This document shows positions 1-10,700 of a DNA stretch of 64,000 nt, one piece after another. The translations under genes were made by a program, and so were the position numbers. The DNA is from Panaeolus papilionaceus (taxonomy: Eukaryota; Basidiomycota; Agaricomycetes; Agaricales): positions 372,001 through 436,000 of the forward strand of contig JADNRZ010000024.1 of assembly GCA_015501605.1 (NCBI GenBank). The letters are read 5' to 3'. The notes beneath the pieces were generated by a model. It made no database searches. It saw nothing but the letters and a program-made list of their open reading frames with translations, and had not been told where the DNA came from. The number at the start of each line of letters is the position of its first letter. Within the stretch, counting starts at the first letter, position 1.

Positions 1-201
1 CAACAGTGGACACCGCCTCAAATCGTCCTACTATAAATGTGCCACAGACACGACGGTGGGCCTGTGCAAAGTCACATCGTCCATGTCTTCTGAGCCCTCC
101 ATGATATTGCCGCAGGTGTTACCTGCGGGAAGTCGAATATTAATCAATAACCTCACGCAGAATGTCCAGCACATAACCAAGTCCAGTGGTATGTACGCAG
201 C
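1..201 (+). pseudogene. Severed 5' part of NACHT NLR gene (probable first exon)
   Basis: An open stretch starting at the ATG at 83 runs to the Copia-1 insertion. It contains an Asn/Gln-rich phrase (INNLTQNVQHIT) of the kind often found just upstream of the NACHT domain in agaric NLRs. The same gene appears to resume at 3355 beyond the transposon, because GCAGC is duplicated at 197-201 and 3350-3354. If the insertion is removed, this frame does not match the downstream NACHT frame, so an intron or an older frameshift must lie near the junction. The link to the downstream gene is an inference from the target-site duplication and position. Confidence 0.45.
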
Positions 202-507
202 TGTTGAACCTTGTAGATCGGACACTGTAAGTGAAATAATAATAAACTACAGGATATTCGTCAGAAAAAAAAGAATCAGGAGAGAGAAGGAATAAAGTGG
301 CTCACCTCAGTCAATGGTATATTCGACTGAGGTGTCCGAGTACGAATGTGAAGGATATATACTGTGGTCATGACAAACGTCGTTTGTACTCTAATATTGT
401 CCGTTGATAAAGCAAGGAAAAGAAATAAAGGAAAAAGATAAGATGTGCCCAACGGCACGCAATCAATGATCACCGATCCGTGATGTCCCTGACATTCCGT
501 CTCAACA
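202..507 (-). repeat. Copia-1 3' LTR
   Basis: 306 bp, with TGTTGA...TCAACA ends. It matches 3043-3349 except for one A/G indel in the A-run near the left end. On the minus strand it is the downstream LTR, preceded by a purine tract (complement of 508-516). Confidence 0.93.
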
Positions 508-514
508 CTCCTCC

Positions 515-2988
515 TCAGCACGGATCGTCGTAGGTGTAGAACTCCTCCTCAATATGAGGAGTGATGATGTCGGGCAATAAACCTGTATAGGCTCGGAGAC
601 GTGTGAACACACCTTTGTGTAATGCTTTGGTGAAAATGTCTGAGATGTTTTCCTTCGTATTGATGTAGGTGAGTGTGAGGTCTCCTTCATTCGCACGCTC
701 TCGAAGGTAATGATAACGGATGTCCATGTGCTTAACCCTGGAGTGGAGCGCGGGGTCTTCAGAGAGGATGATAGCGGCCTGGTTGTCGCAGAATATGTGA
801 GGGATCGTATCAGAGGAAATGAACTGAAGTTCTTGAAGGATTTGTTTCAATCACATTGTTTCTTTTGCGGCTTCGAAGGCAGCGACGTATTCAGCTTCAC
901 ATGAGGAGGTAGCAACCGAGCGCTGTTTCTTCGATGACCAACTGATGAGTCCTCTCCCTAGAGTGAAACCGTACCCTGCAACACTCTGTCTCATGTCTTG
1001 ACATTGAGCCCAATCTGAATCTGAGTAACCTGATAATTCGATTTTGCTGTGGCCGCCGAGGGTAAGCTTTAATGTTCGTGTTCCTTTAAGGTAGCGGACG
1101 ACGCGAATGGCGGCATTCCAGTGTGATTGGTCGTAGCAGTCAAGGTATTGGGATAGATTCTGGATTGAGAATGACAGATCGGGTCGTGTCCCGATGGCGA
1201 GGTAAAGTAGTGAACCGACCAGTGAGCGATATGGGAGTTTAGCTTGTAAAGATGGGTCTCGTTTGTCTTTAGGGGGGCGAATGAGCTTTAGACTGGGGTC
1301 CATTGGGGTTGAGATCGGGTGAGCATCTATTTGACCAAACTGTTTGATGATGCGGTCGATTAGCGCTGTTTGAGATAATTTGATTGATCTGGTCGAACGA
1401 TTTCGTTCAACAGCAATACCGACGATGTGTTTGGGTTCTCCCAGGTCTGTAACTTCCCATCTGCTCTTCATCTCCTCCTTAAACTCTCGTAGCGCGTTGT
1501 CGTTGGAGGCAATGGTGCCGCTGTCATCAACGTGAACGGCGGTAATGACGATCCCTGAATCACGTTTCCTCCAGTATACGCACGGGTCGGATTTCAAAGG
1601 CGAGAATCCCCATTCCTTCATAGCCTGATCGTAGGTTTTGTTCCAGATCCTCCCCGCCTGCTTCATCCCATATAGACCGCGCTCAATCCTCCAGATGTAC
1701 TCCTCCTTACCTGGTGCGGTGGATCCTTCTGGTGGCTTCATGTACTGAATTTCATCGTCAGGTAGAACCCCATAAAGGAATGCGGTCTTAACATCCATTT
1801 GGTTCATCTCCCAATCCAACGACGCAGCGATGTGGAAGAGTATGCGCCATGACTCCATGCGTGCTGTAGGCGAGGTAGTGCTGTGGTAATCTCGGCCGTA
1901 GACTTGTTCGAAGCCTTTTGCAACGATACGTACTTTGTGTCGAGTAACCTCCCCCTTCTCATTTCTCTTTCGTTTGAAAACCCTCTTGGCCCGTAAGAGC
2001 TTATAACCGGCTGGTACGGTCGATCTGTGTACCCACCGAAAAACTCCCATCTCCTGTAATGAGGCAATCTCCTCCTGATCCCCTTTGATCCATTCGGCGG
2101 CATCTGGTGCTTCCTTCGCTTCAGCCCAAGTCTTCGGGTCATCGTCTTCATCGTTTGTGGACATGAACGCTTGGCCTTCATTGTCGATGGATTGGCGGAT
2201 GCGGTCGATAACGGTATGACTGAAAAGGGTTCGGTGGTTGACCTTCATTGAGCATAGAAGAGACTCGAGCTCTGAGACCAGGGTAGCGTCGTCCTCTGGG
2301 TTGGGGTACGGAAGCTCCTCGAATGTCTTCTGAGTGTCTCGAATCGCTCGTTGTTCGTCTCTGTGCTGTTTGGCACGGATGGCTGCTTCTCTAGACTCTT
2401 GGATTGCCTGCTGAAGTCGTTCTCCTGCAGTGACAGGGCCACCGTTTTCCTTGGCTTCGGCGATTCTGGAGGAGCGTTTCGGTGGCGCAGGAGGTTGTGG
2501 AGGGGTGGGTGGGTTGGTAGTAGGGGGTGTGGGTTCAGGAGTAGGGGACAGCTCAGAAGGTGTGTACATATCCTCTTCGTCGTAATCGAGGGAGTCGGGT
2601 TCCCCGGGGCTCTCAATTATGGGTCTTTGGGTGCTGATGACGGGGGTCTCGATGGTCTCCTTTTGCTCATGGCTTTCGATGAATGTAACATGTGCCGATG
2701 TTAAGATTCTTCTAGTAGGTGGGTGGTAGCATCGGTAAGCTTTTGAATGTGGTTCGTACCCAACTAGTACACATTCAATTGAACGTTCGAGGATTTTTGG
2801 GTTGTGAGTTTGAATAAGAACGAAGGCGCGGCATCCAATTTCACGCATGTATGAGTAGTTGGGCTTGCGGCTGTTCCACAGTTCCCATGGAGTTTTGCCG
2901 TCTGTGTTTGCGCGGGTGACCGTTTTGACATGTATGTGTGATGCTGTGAGATAGAATTCGTGCGATAAGATAAGATTTAGCGTTTACG
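515..2988 (-). pseudogene. Copia-1 pol fragment (integrase end, RT, RNase H)
   Basis: The minus-strand frame starts inside the C-terminal part of integrase (around 2988-2849, ending NSRKPNYSYMREIGCRAF), passes through a Ser/Pro/Thr-rich linker (about 2640-2400), then Copia reverse transcriptase with MDVKTAFLYG and the catalytic HVDD motif near 1530, and RNase H with SSKKQRSVATSSCEAEY near 900. One in-frame TGA (851-853) falls where the family has Trp (the position before LKQILQEL), consistent with TGG to TGA. After it the frame stays open to 515. The integrase catalytic core, protease and gag are absent, so the reading frame begins near a deletion junction around 2985-3005. The translation product is unlikely to be functional. 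Confidence 0.85.
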
Positions 2989-3031
2989 ATCCAAAGCTCG
3001 GTGTGCCACTCTGATATTTAGAAGTGGCAAT

Positions 3032-3042
3032 GGCCCATAACC
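3032..3042 (-). other. Copia-1 primer-binding site (half-tRNA-iMet type)
   Basis: GGTTATGGGCC on the minus strand directly abuts the 5' LTR. It is complementary to the anticodon arm of eukaryotic initiator tRNA-Met (GGCCCATAACC). Drosophila copia and yeast Ty5 are known to use an internal half-tRNA-iMet primer of this kind. Copia-2 has the same site. Confidence 0.75.
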
Positions 3043-3349
3043 TGTTGAACCTTGTAGATCGGACACTGTAAGTGAAATAATAATAAACTACAGGATATTC
3101 GTCAGAAAAAAAAGGAATCAGGAGAGAGAAGGAATAAAGTGGCTCACCTCAGTCAATGGTATATTCGACTGAGGTGTCCGAGTACGAATGTGAAGGATAT
3201 ATACTGTGGTCATGACAAACGTCGTTTGTACTCTAATATTGTCCGTTGATAAAGCAAGGAAAAGAAATAAAGGAAAAAGATAAGATGTGCCCAACGGCAC
3301 GCAATCAATGATCACCGATCCGTGATGTCCCTGACATTCCGTCTCAACA
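3043..3349 (-). repeat. Copia-1 5' LTR
   Basis: 307 bp, TGTTGA...TCAACA. It is the upstream LTR in minus-strand sense. The NLR reading frame continues by chance through its edge, so the real NLR sequence starts after 3349. Confidence 0.93.
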
Positions 3350-3354
3350 GCAGC

Positions 3355-5425
3355 CGATATCCTCATAGAAATGACACTGAAAGCCATTCAAAAGACCCAG
3401 CATTCCGACTTCTATATGATCATATCTGTGTCGCTGCCTACGATAACTCGGACCAAGTGGACCAGATGAAATGCTACCCTGGAACGCGGACTCTCTTGCT
3501 TGAGCGTCTAGAAAACTGGCTTTCTGTACCAGGGAATGCCCGTCGTCTGCTGACGTGGCTCGATGGACCAATGGGGTCGGGAAAAACTGCAGTAGCGAGA
3601 ACAATGGCAGAGCGTGTGTCTGCGAACAAGAAACTCGTTGGGACCTTCATATTCAGGCGAGGACAACCTGGAAGGAGTGACGCAACACGCTTTGTAGCTA
3701 CACTCGCGTATCAGCTGGCATTATCCATTCCTCTCGTGCGCCCACATATCGAGAACCAGCTCAATCATGATCCATCCATCCTCCAACGATCGCTCTCCCG
3801 CCAACTTGACCTGCTCATTCTGGAACCCCTTCGGAAAATGCGATCACAACACCCAGATATCGACCCTACGACGCTTCCCAACCTCATCATCGCGGATGGA
3901 TTGGACGAGTGCGGTGCGGACCAGGAAATAGGCAAGGAGGAAATGCAGACCAGAGTCCTGGATCTCCTTCGCCGCCTCGCCTTGTCGCAGGACGTGCTTC
4001 CCTTTGCCGTTCTGATACACAGTCGACCCGAGAGGCACATCAAGAACTGGTTCTGTCTGGAAGCGCACAAGAAGATGACGAATCGGTTAACCCTCGATGC
4101 GTCGTATCTACCGGACGATGATATCCGATTTTTTGTCACTCAGAGCTTCCTCGCAATCCTCGATGACCATCCTAGTCGAGATCTTCTACCACCTGGATGG
4201 CCTTACAAAGTAACAGATTCTGATGGCGTCGCTTGGAAACCCATTGAGACTCTTGTGTACCGTTCCTCGGGGCAGTTCATCTATGCTGCTGTCGCCATGA
4301 AATTTATCGCAACTCAGCATTGTCGCCCTGATAATCGTCTGCTCTCTGTCCTCTTGTCCAATGGTCATCATACTACAGATGCACCAAATGCGGTTATCGA
4401 CTCGCTTTATGTTCAGGTTTTGAACTCTGTTGATGACCGCGAGATTCTGAAGGAGATTTTGGCATTCCAGAACATTGCCTATGACTTGCCTGATTTTCGA
4501 AAGCACCCTCTTACCAGAATTGTATCCATGCTATCTATCTCGATTGATGACTTTCATCATTGTCTCCAGCAGTTGGAATCGCTGCTGATCTTGGGGTGGC
4601 CTTTCCTCAAGTTTCGCCATTCGTCATTTGGTGAATTTCTAGAAGATCCCAATCGCTCAGCAGGTTGGTTCATTGACTACAACCATTACTACTCGCGTTT
4701 TTCGTTGCGTGTGCTGCAGCTATTTCGCGATGGTAGGTACCACGACGAATTCATGAGTCTGGATATTCACTTACATGACATCCTTGCTTCCAGAAACCTA
4801 TGTTGGCGCACAGATATCTTTCCTTCACCTCGCGCGTTATCCTTTCGGGATGTTCAGCGACGATGAAATGTCAACAGAGGTGTATCAGGAGCTGGAGCAA
4901 TTTTGTGACTTTCCCAACTCTTCGGATGGTGCATCTGTTGAGCGCTTCTTGTCTCGAGTGCCCCTCAGTACCTTTATCCGGCTAACTAGATGGATGGTCT
5001 CTCTCCCGGCTGAATCCTCTCATTCGGGGCCAGGAAGCGCATTGTTCTGTCACCTTGCCGCATTGGTCAAGCCGCATATACAGCCACACCTCAAAGATCC
5101 AGACTCATTCGCTCGTTTTCTTCTTTGGGCCTCCTATGTTCCTGGTAGCAGATTGTCAACTCGTATGTGCAATTCATTTGTTTTCTCGTTTGGGTATTCA
5201 TTCACACATATAATAGAGGGCCATGATAATGCTTCGTCCCACCATCGCTGGCCTGCTGATCTTCGTCATATCGTGCTCGCCATGACGGTATTTCAAGACC
5301 GATTTTATGATCATGTGTCCTTTGACGACAGGGAATTCTGCACCCTATTCTCCATTCCCTCGATGAGCTTCCTGAACAGTGCATTGCTGATAGTCCTCAA
5401 GACACTAGAGCTTGGGCAAGTCTGA
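3355..5425 (+). pseudogene. NACHT-domain NLR protein, 5' end disrupted by Copia-1
   Basis: The protein begins with the short pre-NACHT stretch typical of agaric NLRs (LLYDHICVAAYDNSDQ, then KCYPGTR). Walker A (GPMGSGKTA, about 3565-3590) and a Walker B-like LIIADGLDECG (about 3886-3918) follow, and then helical NACHT-associated sequence. NACHT NTPases of fungal NLRs act in non-self recognition and programmed cell death; that role is known for the family and not shown here. The frame changes near 4733-4793, and removal of a 61-bp GTAGGT...CAG intron joins both frames exactly. The stop is at 5423-5425. A further open segment (about 5490-5655, Trp-rich) could be a last exon after a second intron, but I could not find a splice pair that keeps frame. 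No WD40, ANK or TPR repeats are visible. The Copia-1 insertion separates the 5' end, so the gene is probably inactive. Confidence 0.8.
4733..4793 (+). other. Predicted intron in NLR gene
   Basis: GTAGGT donor and TTCCAG acceptor, 61 bp, with a CTTAC branch-like motif. Its removal joins the reading frame that ends at 4866 to the one that ends at 5425, so the apparent frameshift is explained without a mutation. Confidence 0.7.
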
Positions 5426-6153
5426 AGCTACACTCCTAAATTTCCGATGGCCTTGCTGATCCATGTTATACTATGACTGTTTTATAGTCAGGTGGCATTA
5501 CAGGGACGAAGAGTGGTGGGAAAGACCACGTGACAGAGAAATTTTCGGGTCCATTCTTTCGGGAATGCACATCTCACGCGATATTTGGATTTATGTCCTG
5601 GATTGTGAGCAAATGTTGCCCGACGATTTTCGTCACCACATCCAAAATTTTTGTGTGAGGTATTTTTGCTTTGGGCCGTCTTTCTAATACTCATCTGCAG
5701 TTCAGGGTTTTGGTTTTTGTTGTGAGCTAAACACATTTCAACACCTTCGCAATCCAGAGCCCACTCCCGAAGGAGGAGTTGTGTCACCCCTCAATTTCAC
5801 CCTAGCCGAATGCACCTGCATCAGCGAATCAGGGAAGATCTGGTATTCGCTTGCAAGACTCACGACTTGATGTGAGGATTGTGACCCGATTGCATTCGCT
5901 CACAACCCCTTGCGACATCATTCCAAGCTTCATCTTTCCCTCACGCTCTCAATACAATAATTCTTTTCAGCTGGGAATGTTCTCGCGATAATTAGATGAA
6001 CTTTGTAACTGAGTCTCAGGCTGATATGAGAATTACTCTCATATTATGATGGCCATAACAGCATCATAGCAGTCTTGTATCTGCATTATGATGTACAGTG
6101 ATGTTCATGCCATCTCAAAATTTAATGAATACATTATCTATGTATTGTGACTC
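5426..6153. other. Intergenic region with possible last NLR exon
   Basis: About 730 bp between the NLR stop and Copia-2. The part at 5490-5655 is open and protein-like and may belong to the NLR. The rest is A+T-rich with no recognisable gene. The Copia-2 target duplication GACTC is at 6149-6153. Confidence 0.5.
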
Positions 6154-6543
6154 TGTTGAAACAGCATAGCGTGCACAGAGTGCCCTAACTAACTGCCTCA
6201 CCTGGTTAGGAAGATTGTAAAGAGGCTAGGAGAGCGATAGAATAGCTGGTAAAGCTGTTGTTGAGATAGAGAGAAAGTAAGGTGCTTATATACATGAAAT
6301 GGTAGCTAAATATGGTAGTTTATGTAAGCGCCTATTGGGGTATCTGGAGTAATGAAGGAAAGTGAGTCATTCAATGACTCATGTTGACTGAGAGTTCCAG
6401 AGTACATGCAGTATGCAGTACATGTAGTATGCAGTACATGCAGTATAAATCTAGGAATGTATCTAAGATGTATCTAAGATTGTAGATGAAGATTATAGAT
6501 CTATCTAAGATGAGATATCCAAGATGAGATCTAAATCTCAACA
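6154..6543 (-). repeat. Copia-2 3' LTR
   Basis: 390 bp, TGTTGA...TCAACA ends, apparently identical to 18634-19023. Contains a short internal direct repeat of GTACATGCAGTATGCA type (about 6412-6443). Confidence 0.95.
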
Positions 6544-6584
6544 CTCCCCCTCACTGAGTACAGTGGCTTTAGCGTGCTCAGTGC

Positions 6585-7181
6585 TTAAGATTTCTGTGGA
6601 TAGAAGACTAATCCAAGTGTCCCCAAGAACTTGGAGAACTTGACACGATCAAGAGCCTTCATGAACATGTCTGCAGGATTCTCAGCACCATCAATGAAGA
6701 GAGCATCGATCTTATTGTCTTCAATACACTGACAGATGTAGTGATATCGAATATCAATGTGCTTGGTGCGACGTTCCTGGACAGGGTTAGAGGCAATGAA
6801 AATTGAGCCTTGATTGTCTCCACAGACAGGGGTTTTCCGTTCAGTATAACCAATTTCGGAAAGGAGTGATTGCAGCCACACAACCTGGCGGGCGCAATCT
6901 GACAAGGCCATATACTCTGCTTCAGTTGAAGAGAGAGCAACTGTTTTCTGGGCTCGAGAAACCCAACAGATAATACAGCTTGCCAATTTCATAAAGTATC
7001 CAGTCTGAGAACGGCGCTTGATGGTATCAGCAGCCCAGTCAGAATCAGTGTAAGCGATAAGTCCAACTTTTGGATTTCCCTTGTACACAAGAGCATAGTT
7101 CTTTGTGCCAGCCAAATAACAGCAGATGCTCTTTGCGTGACGAAGGTGATCCTCAGAAGGATTAGCAGAAAACTGTGACAG
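6585..7181 (-). pseudogene. Copia-2 pol, C-terminal part (RNase H)
   Basis: This is the end of the Copia-2 polyprotein, cut off from the rest by Chromo-1. It holds the Copia RNase H motifs AYTDSDWAAD and ALSSTEAEYMAL and the C-terminal HIDIRYHYI block, with a normal stop at 6585-6587. The frame is continuous with 13447 and above after removal of the nested element. RNase H would degrade the RNA strand in the RNA-DNA hybrid during reverse transcription in the virus-like particle. Confidence 0.9.
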
Positions 7182-7589
7182 TGTCAGGGGATCTCCTGCT
7201 ACCTCCTATTCCTTTCCTTATTCTTGTCTCTCTTGTCTCTCCTTTCCCCTATTTCCCTTTGCTCTATTTTATTATCTGGACATACCATGGACTCATATAT
7301 ATTATATTACACTCTCCTTTAGTTGTCACTCATTTGTTATTCACTTGTTTCCACTGTTACATAGTCATTCCTTTGTGTTTCCCTTTGTTTATTCCCAAAG
7401 GCATTGTTTGGCATCAAGGCTGATGCCAATGCCAGCTCATCACTTAAATAGCTGTTTCACCTGGGTTTGATCCTTTACCTCTTTCTCTTTGGATCTCCCC
7501 CAGGTGAGCCTACTTCCTGTATTTATGTAGAGCTGATATATATCTTTGGATCTCCCCCAGGACTTGTGTGTGTCTGAGGTGCCCTTACA
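7182..7589 (+). repeat. Chromo-1 5' LTR
   Basis: 408 bp, begins TGTCAGGGGATCTCC and ends GTGCCCTTACA. U3 is pyrimidine-rich. It contains the TATA-like box and the predicted transcription start described separately. Confidence 0.95.
7444..7486 (+). promoter_or_regulatory. Predicted LTR promoter and transcript 5' end
   Basis: TTAAATA at 7444-7450 lies 33 nt before 7477, where the 10-nt word ACCTCTTTCT (7477-7486) begins. That word is the exact complement of the PBS at 7592-7601, so 7477 is the expected transcript start if priming follows the Tf1 model. The start itself is inferred. Confidence 0.6.
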
Positions 7590-7591
7590 GT

Positions 7592-7601
7592 AGAAAGAGG
7601 T
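7592..7601 (+). other. Putative self-primer binding site of Chromo-1
   Basis: AGAAAGAGGT starts 2 nt after the LTR. It does not resemble the 3' end of a common primer tRNA but pairs perfectly over 10 nt with LTR positions 7477-7486. In Tf1 the first 11 nt of the mRNA fold back onto the PBS in the same way. Confidence 0.65.
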
Positions 7602-7719
7602 CACCTTGGAGACTGAGACTGCATACAGTCTGTTACATCCTCTGTTCTGCTTCTTCTGTTCAGCTGCATTATAGACTCTGTGCTTTCTCCCTCTCCTCTC
7701 TTCTCCCTGTCTGGCAACC

Positions 7720-10700
7720 ATGGATCTCCATACTTCACCACCTCCAGCTGCTTCTGTCTCTCTGTCTCAGTTGCCTTCCCTGGAAGACCAGGTATCCTCC
7801 ATGCTTGCTCAGCAGGAATCCCAACAGGTAGCTATCTCCCACTTGAGGTCTTCTGTTCTTTCCTTGCTTCATTATTTTTCTTCTACTTTCAATCCCTCTC
7901 CTCTTTCTCTTTCTTCTTCCCCTTCTTCTTCTCCCTCCCTTGTTTCTTCTACTTTTCCCCCACTCCCTTCCCACTCTGTTGGACAGCTGACAGATGGGAT
8001 ACTACACTCTTTAAACCATGGAACTGTAGACAGAAACTTTTCTCCCCCTTCTTCTTTTCCTTTACCTAGTGTAAACATGGAACAATCTTCTTCTTCTCCT
8101 CACCCTCTTCCTTCTTCTTCTCATTTTATTAGTGTACCTATGGAACACTCTTCTTCTTCTCTTTCTTCTAGTAGTAGTCTTCCTCCTCCCCCCACTTCTA
8201 TTCGGTCATCCAATAGAGTGGATCCTCCCCTCCCCACTGTCTCTTCTGGTTGCCCCAGTGGAATAGTGTCTTCCCCTCTCCTCACTGCCTCTTCTGGTTA
8301 TCCTAGTGGAGTAGTGCATTCCTCTGCCCCTTCTTCTCATCGTCTTGGGACTCCTTTGATGATTGCAGAAAAGGTTAGGCCAGCTCCTCCTCCCCGGTAC
8401 GATGGTGATCGTCTCAAGGGCAAAGCCTTCTACAACTCTCTCATGGGTTACTTCAGACTTCGTCCAGATCTTTTTCCGGACGAGTCCACCATGATTAGTT
8501 GGGCCCTCACGTTCATGTCTGCTGGTCGAGCTGCTCTATGGTCCTGCAGGATCTTTGAGCTCATTGAGGAAGGTTCCTCCCCTTACGCAACTTGGGATCA
8601 CTTTGCTGAAGACTTTCGCAAAGAGTTCTTCCCCTTGCGTGAGCAGGAAACTGCTGCCCTCATCTTGGAAGGTACCTCCTACTTCCAAGGGGATCGTTCT
8701 GTTGACGATTACGTTGACTCCTTCCGTGACCTTGTTGCTGAAGCTGGCTACTCTGACCCCTCCTACATCGTGGTCAAGTTCCGTCGTGGCCTCCACCCCT
8801 CCATCACTGATCATCTCAGTAAGCGGGTAGCTTCACATCCAGCTCATAACGATCCCTCTGGCTGGTACGAATTGGCCCGCCTTGTTGCTCTCAACTTGGC
8901 TGCTAATGACACCTTCCATCCGCAGCCTCCTCCTCCTGTGCCTAGCCCACTCTCTTCTCTTCCTCCTTCCTTCGCACATTTCCTTGACCCCTCCCCTGGT
9001 CCTTTGTCTATTCGCACCACTCATGCCCCCTTACGAAAGCCTGTGACAAGTGAAGTCTCTGTGCAAACGCCTGCACAAGCTCCACCTCTACCTTGTCCTA
9101 AAGTCGTTCCTGACTCTCGTAATCGGTATGCCCCTCTGGTTGATGAGACTCTATCTCTCCCAGATGAAGACAAGGTTCCCTCCTCTCCATCCTCCCTCCA
9201 TGATCCTTCTGCTCCGCCCCGCCTACCTCGTCGCTCCAAATGGGAATGTCGTCGCCTTCCATCCTCGTGCACCATCTCTTCTCTTGCACCTGGACCTAGC
9301 TCCCTTCACCTGAAGGTTGAGATAGAGACCACCGACTCCCATGAAGCTCGATCTGTTAAGGCCTTCCTTGACACTGGCGCTACTGGTCTGTTCATCGATC
9401 GAGAGTACGTCAAGTCCAACCGAATTGCCACCAGGAAGCTCAGCCACCCCATCCCTGTTCGTAACGTGGATGGAACGCTCAACGAGTCTGGTTCAATTAC
9501 TGAGGTGGTTGACTTGATCCTCCGGTACAACGGCCACACAGAACGCGCACTCTTCTGTGTCACGGGCTTAGGGAAGCAGAAGCTGATCATTGGATACACT
9601 TGGTTCAGGGATCACAATCCTGAAGTCAATTGGGAAACTGGAGAAGTCAAGATGTCTCGTTGCAAGCCTAGCAGTCGATGCTTTGGTTGCAAGAAGGAAC
9701 TCAATGAGGAAAAGAAGGCTGCTCGTAAGGAAGAAGCCAAGGTGAATGCCTGCCGCTCTGGTCCTGCCCCCTCTCTCACCCCTGAAGAGTCTTCCCCTGA
9801 AGATTCTGATGATCTCGAGTCCTCTGATCTGCCATTTGATCTTGAGGAAGGCGATCGTGTCTGGGTTTCTGGCTTACTCCCTGAGGAAGCTGAAGAGCAT
9901 ATCAACGCTACTTCAACCATCAGTCAACGCCTGGCTGAAGGTTTCTTGCGTAACTCTGCTCCTCAACCAGAACAGACCACTCCCCCTTCATCACCTCATG
10001 GTCCAGTCCCTGACTATCAGAGTCTCTTCCATCGCGTCTTCTCTGAAGCTGAGTTTCTTAAGCTTCCTGAGAGAAGGCCTTGGGATCATGCGATTGAGCT
10101 CATTCCTGGAGCTCAACCCAAGGGATGCAAGGTTTACCCATTAAACCCTGCAGAACGTGAAGAGGCTGAGCGCTTCCTTGCTGAGAACGAGGCTCAGGGA
10201 AAGATTCGCCGCTCCAAGTCCCCCATGGCATCACCAGTCTTCTTTGTGAAGAAAAAGGATGGCTCCCTTCGTCTGGTCCAGGACTATCGCATGCTCAATG
10301 ATATGACTGTGAAGAACAAGTACCCTCTCCCTCTCATCTCTGACCTTATCAACCAACTTCGTGGTGCACGCTACTTCACCAAGCTTGACATTCGTTGGGG
10401 TTTCAACAATGTCCGCATCAAAGAAGGAGATGAGTGGAAGGCTGCTTTTCGCACTCACAGAGGTCTCTTCGAACCTCTTGTCATGTTCTTTGGTCTCACC
10501 AACAGTCCTGCCACCTTCCAAACCATGATGAACGAGATCTTCCAAGACATGATCTCTGAAGGTGTGGTTGTGGTATATCTGGATGACATCCTGATCTTCA
10601 CCAAGGATATTCCTGAGCATTGAGAGGTCACTCATAGGGTCCTGAAGCGTCTAGAGGAACATGGTCTCTGCCTCCGTCTGGAGAAATGCGAGTTTGAGAA

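Larger units (their letters stand above)
202..3349 (-). mobile_element. Copia-1: internally deleted Ty1/Copia retrotransposon
   Basis: The element is bounded by two LTRs (202-507 and 3043-3349) that differ by about one base, and by a perfect 5-bp target duplication GCAGC (197-201, 3350-3354). It reads on the minus strand. Only about 2.5 kb lies between the LTRs. It holds the end of integrase, reverse transcriptase and RNase H; gag, protease and the integrase catalytic core are missing. A PBS adjoins the 5' LTR (3032-3042) and a polypurine tract (complement of 508-516) adjoins the 3' LTR. It therefore has the cis signals for replication but not a full protein set, and looks like a deletion derivative that could be copied in trans. 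It splits an NLR gene. Confidence 0.93.

Noticed and set aside
4733..4870. Apparent frameshift in the NLR gene
   Set aside because: Fully explained by a 61-bp GT-AG intron that joins both frames.
7182..7423. Hydrophobic 80-codon open frame (GDLLLPPIPFLILVSL...) in every chromovirus LTR
   Set aside because: It lies in the pyrimidine-rich U3, which lacks stops by composition. In the divergent LTR the length difference arises from three separate 1-bp indels that shift the frame inside. It has an ATG only where the upstream base happens to be A.
7735..8078. Minus-strand Arg/Glu-rich frames opposite the Chromo-1 Gag (and same in Chromo-2)
   Set aside because: Shadow of the Ser/Pro-rich coding sequence on the plus strand.
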